From Spirochaetaceae bacterium (GTDB lineage: Bacteria; Spirochaetota; Spirochaetia; Treponematales; Breznakiellaceae), in contig JAIRSB010000195.1 in the NCBI GenBank assembly GCA_031255655.1, forward strand, positions 1 to 8,451: a stretch of DNA of 8,451 nucleotides. Direction: 5' to 3'. The notes below the pieces were generated by a model. That model was not told the DNA's origin and made no database searches. It saw nothing but the letters and a program-made list of their open reading frames with translations. Shown one piece after another: positions 5,692-8,451 of the stretch (the stretch's first letter is position 1; each line of letters opens with the position of its first letter). The translations under genes were made by a program, and so were the position numbers.

Positions 5692-7329
5692 TTAACGCGC
5701 CGCGCCTTTGCCGCCACACGGACGGAAAGCGCGCCAGTTAATACCGTAATGATGTATACGCAGACCCATTTGCCGTTCTGTGACGCCAAGCGCGCGCGCG
5801 GCGGCGGATATGTTGCCTTCGCTGTTTTTTAAGGACTCTGTCACCATCTCTTTTTCGAGACGGGAAAGCGCCGCGTCAAGCGTCATAGTCAATTCCGTGT
5901 GAGTGGAATTTGCGGATTGAAGACTAGGCGGTAAATTGTAAGAATGAATAACCATATCGTTTGAAAGTATGACCGCGCGTTCTATGCAGTTTTCAAGCTC
6001 ACGAACATTGCCCGGCCAGTGATAGTTCGTAAGCAAATCTATCGCCAGACTGGAAATACGTTTTATCAGCTTACTGTTTTTTTCCGCGTATTTTTCGGCG
6101 AAATGATCGGCAAGCAGCATTATATCGCTCTTTCGCTGACGCAAAGGCGGAACATGCAGCATGAATACGTTGAGACGGTAAAACAAATCTTCACGGAAAA
6201 TACCGGCTTTTACCGCTTCTTCCAAATCGCGGTTGCTTGCGGCTATGACGCGGACATCGACCTTTATTGTCCGGTCGCCGCCTACCCGCTCAAAATTCCG
6301 TTCCTGCAACACCCTAAGTAGTTTCGCCTGAATTTGGAGAGACAGTTCACCGATTTCATCAAGAAAAATCGTTCCGGTATCCGCTGTTTCAAAGCGGCCT
6401 TTACGCTGATTTATCGCTCCGGTGAACGCGCCTTTTTCATGTCCAAAAAGTTCACTTTCGATAACCGATTCGGGCAAAGCCGCGCAATTTACTTTTAGGA
6501 AAGGCTTATCCGTGCGTTTCGATAGCCTGACAAGCTCAGTGGCTACAAGTTCCTTTCCGGTGCCGCTTTCTCCCATGATAAGCACGTTAGCATCTGTTGA
6601 GGCAACTTGAGAAATGAGCGCGTACATGTCCCGCATGGCGCTGCTTGTTCCTATCATGGCGCTGCCGGAGTCGATGCGCCCTAAGCGCGCGCAAAACAGA
6701 TCCTTTTTCACGCCGTCCACGTCATGGCGCGCCGCTTTATATTGCTCTTCCATGATGCGTTCACGCAGTTTTGCCGAATCAGCAATGATGGAAGCTACTT
6801 TTTCCAGAAACAGAACATCGCGTCCCATCAACTTTTCCAAGTTCGGATTTGTTTTGCTGTCCGTGCCGATACAGCGTTCAGCGCTCAATGTGCCTATCAC
6901 ATCGCCGGAGGCGCGTATCGGCACACAATAATAGCTCATGCCGGACATATCCTCTTTCGCGCGGTTTTTGGCGCGGTTCAAGAAACGTTTTTCCTTCGAT
7001 AAGTCCGGCACAGATAACGACATACCGGTTTCAAAAACCCTGCCGACCAAACCTTCGCCAAGCCGATAAACGCCGCGCTCTTTTTCTTCTACCGTTAGAC
7101 CGTGGGCTTCCTCAATTTTCAGGAGACCGGTAGCGCGATTTAGCAGTGTTATCATCCCGCGTTTCAAAGAGGCGCGCAGTTCAAGTATGCTTAAAACCGG
7201 ACCCAAAGCGGAACGCAGTTCTACATGTTTGTCTAGTGAACGCGCGATGTCAAAAAGCAACTCCAATTCGCGTGTGTAATAAATCTGATTTTCATCATTT
7301 TCCGTCAGTGTAGGAATGCCGGAAGTCAT
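5692..7329 (-). CDS. NifA-like sigma-54-dependent transcriptional activator
   Basis: This is an enhancer-binding protein that remodels sigma-54 RNA polymerase with ATP. It has 545 residues and three domains. The GAF sensor (about 23-190) contains GVYRLGEGLVGRVFETG (86-102), SVPDLSKEKRFLNR (106-119) and SYYCVPIRASGDVIGTLSAE (132-151), which resemble the NifA GAF domain. The AAA+ motor has Walker A GESGTGKE (253-260), GAFTGA (300-305, the sigma-54 contact loop), Walker B TIFLDEIGEL (D324, E325), FREDLFYRLNV (378-388) and WPGNVRELENC (438-448). The Fis-type helix-turn-helix is at about 503-530 (NISAAARALGVTERQ). The cysteine motif of oxygen-sensitive NifA is absent after C448. There is no receiver domain, so this is not a phosphorelay response regulator. 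No nif gene is in view, so I leave the symbol empty; it could control another nitrogen or metabolic regulon. The start at 7329 has only a weak ribosome binding site. Confidence 0.92.
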   Translation of the reverse strand: MTSGIPTLTENDENQIYYTRELELLFDIARSLDKHVELRSALGPVLSILELRASLKRGMITLLNRATGLLKIEEAHGLTVEEKERGVYRLGEGLVGRVFETGMSLSVPDLSKEKRFLNRAKNRAKEDMSGMSYYCVPIRASGDVIGTLSAERCIGTDSKTNPNLEKLMGRDVLFLEKVASIIADSAKLRERIMEEQYKAARHDVDGVKKDLFCARLGRIDSGSAMIGTSSAMRDMYALISQVASTDANVLIMGESGTGKELVATELVRLSKRTDKPFLKVNCAALPESVIESELFGHEKGAFTGAINQRKGRFETADTGTIFLDEIGELSLQIQAKLLRVLQERNFERVGGDRTIKVDVRVIAASNRDLEEAVKAGIFREDLFYRLNVFMLHVPPLRQRKSDIMLLADHFAEKYAEKNSKLIKRISSLAIDLLTNYHWPGNVRELENCIERAVILSNDMVIHSYNLPPSLQSANSTHTELTMTLDAALSRLEKEMVTESLKNSEGNISAAARALGVTERQMGLRIHHYGINWRAFRPCGGKGAAR

Positions 7330-7344
7330 GTCTTTATTATTACA
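7329..7344. promoter_or_regulatory. TGT-N10-ACA motif at the activator start
   Basis: TGT (7329-7331), ten bases and ACA (7342-7344) match the upstream activator site recognised by NifA proteins. It overlaps the start codon of the NifA-like gene itself. It is downstream, not upstream, of the candidate sigma-54 promoter, and a second TGT-N10-ACA occurs at 3023-3038 in the transposon remnant, so chance is likely. Confidence 0.25.
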
Positions 7345-7364
7345 TTTTTGTAGTTTTCAAGCAA

Positions 7365-7399
7365 GCCGCACCCAAACTGCCAAGCAGTTTTGGCGCGGC
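7365..7399 (-). terminator. Hairpin after the racemase gene, terminator-like
   Basis: Arms 7365-7380 and 7384-7399 pair over 16 positions with one A-G mismatch and one G-T wobble around a 3-nt loop. It lies 21 bases past the racemase stop, where a terminator would be expected. The bases after it on the minus strand (TTGCTTGAAAACTAC) are only mildly T-rich, so termination would be weak. On the plus strand no T-run follows. Confidence 0.45.
7368..7383 (-). promoter_or_regulatory. Candidate sigma-54 promoter of the NifA-like gene
   Basis: On the minus strand TTGGCAG (7383-7377) supplies a -24 element with the conserved GG, and TGC (7370-7368) a -12 element with the conserved GC, at the exact GG-N10-GC spacing. 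Transcription would begin near 7357, leaving a leader of about 28 nt to the ATG at 7329. The site lies inside the 7365-7399 hairpin, so its sequence is partly constrained by pairing. Confidence 0.35.
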
Positions 7400-7420
7400 A
7401 GTAAGAAAATTGCCGGCAGA

Positions 7421-8188
7421 TCAGCGGCGTAACTTTTCCGGTGCGGCTAGATCAATCAATCTGCGGGCGGTGAGTTTACCAGGATCGAGAATTGGCGCGA
7501 AAAAGTCATCTGGGTTCACGGCCAACGGCAGTTCCGTACAACCAAGTATAATCGCTTCCGCGCCGCGTTCCATAAGTCTAAGAGCCTCGTAGAACAGAAT
7601 ACCTCGCGCTTTGGGATTTACCGGAGAAGAGTGAACTTTTATACCGAATTCTTTCGAGTAAATCGCCTCGTGTATCCGCTCACGTCCCTGATTTTCAGGC
7701 TCTATAAGAGAAAAACCATGCTCTTCCGTGACGTACTCGTGGTAAACTTTGCTCATATAAGTGCCTTTAGTCGCTAGGTAACCAATGCACTTAACACCCG
7801 GTATATTATGTTTTATATGAAGTGCGCATGTTTCAAGCATATTTACTATCACAAGATTCGGGAGTTCTTCCTGAACCATCTGCATAAAAGGTGAAAAAAT
7901 ACGCTTTGAATGAGCAGTATTGCAGGCGACGCTCACATATTTCGCTCCGATGCTATACAGACGCTTCGCGCATTCAAACATGGCAGAGGCCGGATTCTCC
8001 GATTCCTTACCCAAAAGAAAATCGGTACGATCCGGAATTAGAGCGGGACAAGAAAGCAAAACTGTACTGAGATGGTCTTGATCGCATGATGAAACAGTAT
8101 TATCAAGAATGTCCCTGAAAAAATCCGCGCCGGCGTAAGGCCCAACGCCTCCGATAATACCAATGATAGGATTTTCCTGATTCTTCAT
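7421..8188 (-). CDS. Aspartate/glutamate racemase family protein (YgeA-like)
   Basis: This is a cofactor-independent amino acid racemase of the Asp/Glu/hydantoin racemase superfamily, probably cytoplasmic. It has 255 residues, slightly longer than the usual 230-250. The N-terminal GIIGGVGPYAGADFF (10-24) is the family opening. The two catalytic cysteines of the two-base mechanism are present: C89 in VACNTAH (87-93) and C217 in LGCTEL (215-220). The fold is two similar halves, and each half supplies one cysteine. These motifs fit broad-specificity racemases such as YgeA better than the cell-wall enzyme MurI, which uses a different N-terminal motif (DSGxGG). Substrate cannot be told from sequence: aspartate, glutamate or another amino acid is possible. 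An AGGGGA (8206-8201) lies 12 nt upstream of the ATG, too far for an ideal ribosome binding site. The NifA-like gene lies 91 bases downstream on the same strand. Confidence 0.9.
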   Translation of the reverse strand: MKNQENPIIGIIGGVGPYAGADFFRDILDNTVSSCDQDHLSTVLLSCPALIPDRTDFLLGKESENPASAMFECAKRLYSIGAKYVSVACNTAHSKRIFSPFMQMVQEELPNLVIVNMLETCALHIKHNIPGVKCIGYLATKGTYMSKVYHEYVTEEHGFSLIEPENQGRERIHEAIYSKEFGIKVHSSPVNPKARGILFYEALRLMERGAEAIILGCTELPLAVNPDDFFAPILDPGKLTARRLIDLAAPEKLRR

Positions 8189-8207
8189 TTTTTTGATATT
8201 TCCCCTA

Positions 8208-8236
8208 ATTATAAAGTCGACAGTTTCTACTTAAAA
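8208..8236 (-). promoter_or_regulatory. Candidate promoter of the racemase gene
   Basis: A perfect -10 TATAAT (8213-8208 on the minus strand) has a poor -35 TTTTAA (8236-8231) at 17 bp. Transcription would start near 8201, only about 13 nt before the ATG, which would exclude most of the AGGGGA sequence from the mRNA. Confidence 0.4.
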
Positions 8237-8276
8237 AGAGCTTGCCCGATAATCAAACGGACTGTCAGACAAGCTC
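8221..8276 (+). repeat. Degenerate member of the two-hairpin repeat family
   Basis: CAGTTTCTA (8221-8229) matches 3124-3132 of copy A, the second arm of hairpin 1. GAGCTTG (8238-8244) pairs with CAAGCTC (8270-8276) where the other copies have GACTTG with CAAGTC, and the 3' part CTGTCAGACAAGCTC resembles TTGTCGAACAAGTC. An inner CCG/CGG pairing is possible. The first arm of hairpin 1 is missing. TATTTTT follows 3 bases after the stem (8279-8285), so on the plus strand it could act as a terminator. Confidence 0.5.
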
Positions 8277-8290
8277 AATATTTTTAATAG

Positions 8291-8390
8291 AGTTGTTTAA
8301 AAACTTTAGTTTCTAAACAATAACCGCTAAAAAATGACTTGGGGACAACTAAGAGTTGTCGAACAAGTCCAATACGTTTTCTGAAAATAG
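8291..8390 (+). repeat. Two-hairpin dispersed repeat, copy B
   Basis: Hairpin 1 has 13-position arms (8293-8305 and 8308-8320) with a single A-C mismatch (8300 with 8313) where copies A and C have G-C. Hairpin 2 has the outer stem GACTTG (8336-8341) with CAAGTC (8364-8369) and the inner stem GACAACT (8344-8350) with AGTTGTC (8354-8360) around an AAG loop. Copy C starts exactly 100 bases after the start of this copy, so B and C form a tandem pair. The last 21 bases (8370-8390) have no clear counterpart in copy A. Confidence 0.85.
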
Positions 8391-8451
8391 AGTTGTTTAG
8401 AAACTTCAGTTTCTAAACAACAACCGCTAGAAACAGCAAAATGCTTTGCAT
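8391..8451 (+). repeat. Two-hairpin repeat, copy C, reaching the window edge
   Basis: Hairpin 1 is perfect over 14 bp (8392-8405 and 8408-8421), and bases 8391-8421 are identical to 3108-3138. The following AACCGCTA (8422-8429) is shared with copy B (8322-8329). After GAAA the sequence departs from the other copies; a short GCAAA/TTTGC stem (8436-8440, 8445-8449) takes the place of hairpin 2 before the window ends. Confidence 0.75.

Noticed and set aside
5626..5715. GGCGCGG/CCGCGCC and GGCGGCA/TGCCGCC inverted pairs around the yejE-regulator gap
   Set aside because: The arms are separated by about 55-70 bases, they are not nested with each other, and they partly lie in coding sequence; no compact terminator forms.
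6019..7133. Plus-strand open frames opposite the activator gene
   Set aside because: They are antisense to the AAA+ and GAF domains and have no recognisable product.

Overview
The window is bacterial, with moderate GC content, the standard genetic code, compact genes and hairpin-rich spacers. The gene mix is an FtsK-type translocase, YejB/YejE permeases, a NifA-like sigma-54 activator and an Asp/Glu racemase. Together with a family of AT-rich two-hairpin intergenic repeats, this is reminiscent of host-associated spirochaetes such as termite-gut Treponema. That is an impression from memory, not something the sequence proves.

Layout, left to right. Bases 1-275 hold no gene I can support. ftsK (276-2804, minus) encodes a complete DNA translocase. 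The 505-base spacer 2805-3309 holds the likely left end of a decayed insertion sequence (two TGTTACC repeats, a ribosome binding site and 13 codons of a transposase-like start), cut off by a two-hairpin repeat (copy A), then a perfect 14-bp hairpin and a consensus-like promoter for tRNA-Val(CAC) at 3310-3381. yejB and yejE (3510-5623, plus) overlap by 4 bases and sit behind a promoter so close to the yejB start that the mRNA may be leaderless. The NifA-like activator (5692-7329, minus) converges on yejE. Upstream of it lies a 16-bp imperfect hairpin that overlaps a sigma-54-like promoter. The racemase (7421-8188, minus) comes next. The right end (8189-8451) holds more of the repeat family: one degenerate copy, one full copy (B), and a further copy (C) starting exactly 100 bases after B.

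How the genes relate: yejB and yejE encode the two membrane subunits of a peptide-type ABC importer, but the solute-binding protein (yejA) and ATPase (yejF) are not adjacent, so they must be elsewhere or supplied by another system. The activator and the racemase point the same way and could be partly co-transcribed, although the hairpin between them argues for separation. No nif gene is in view, so the activator's target is unknown.

The most interesting material is non-coding: the two-hairpin repeat family and its junction with the transposon remnant. The protein genes are recognisable family members.
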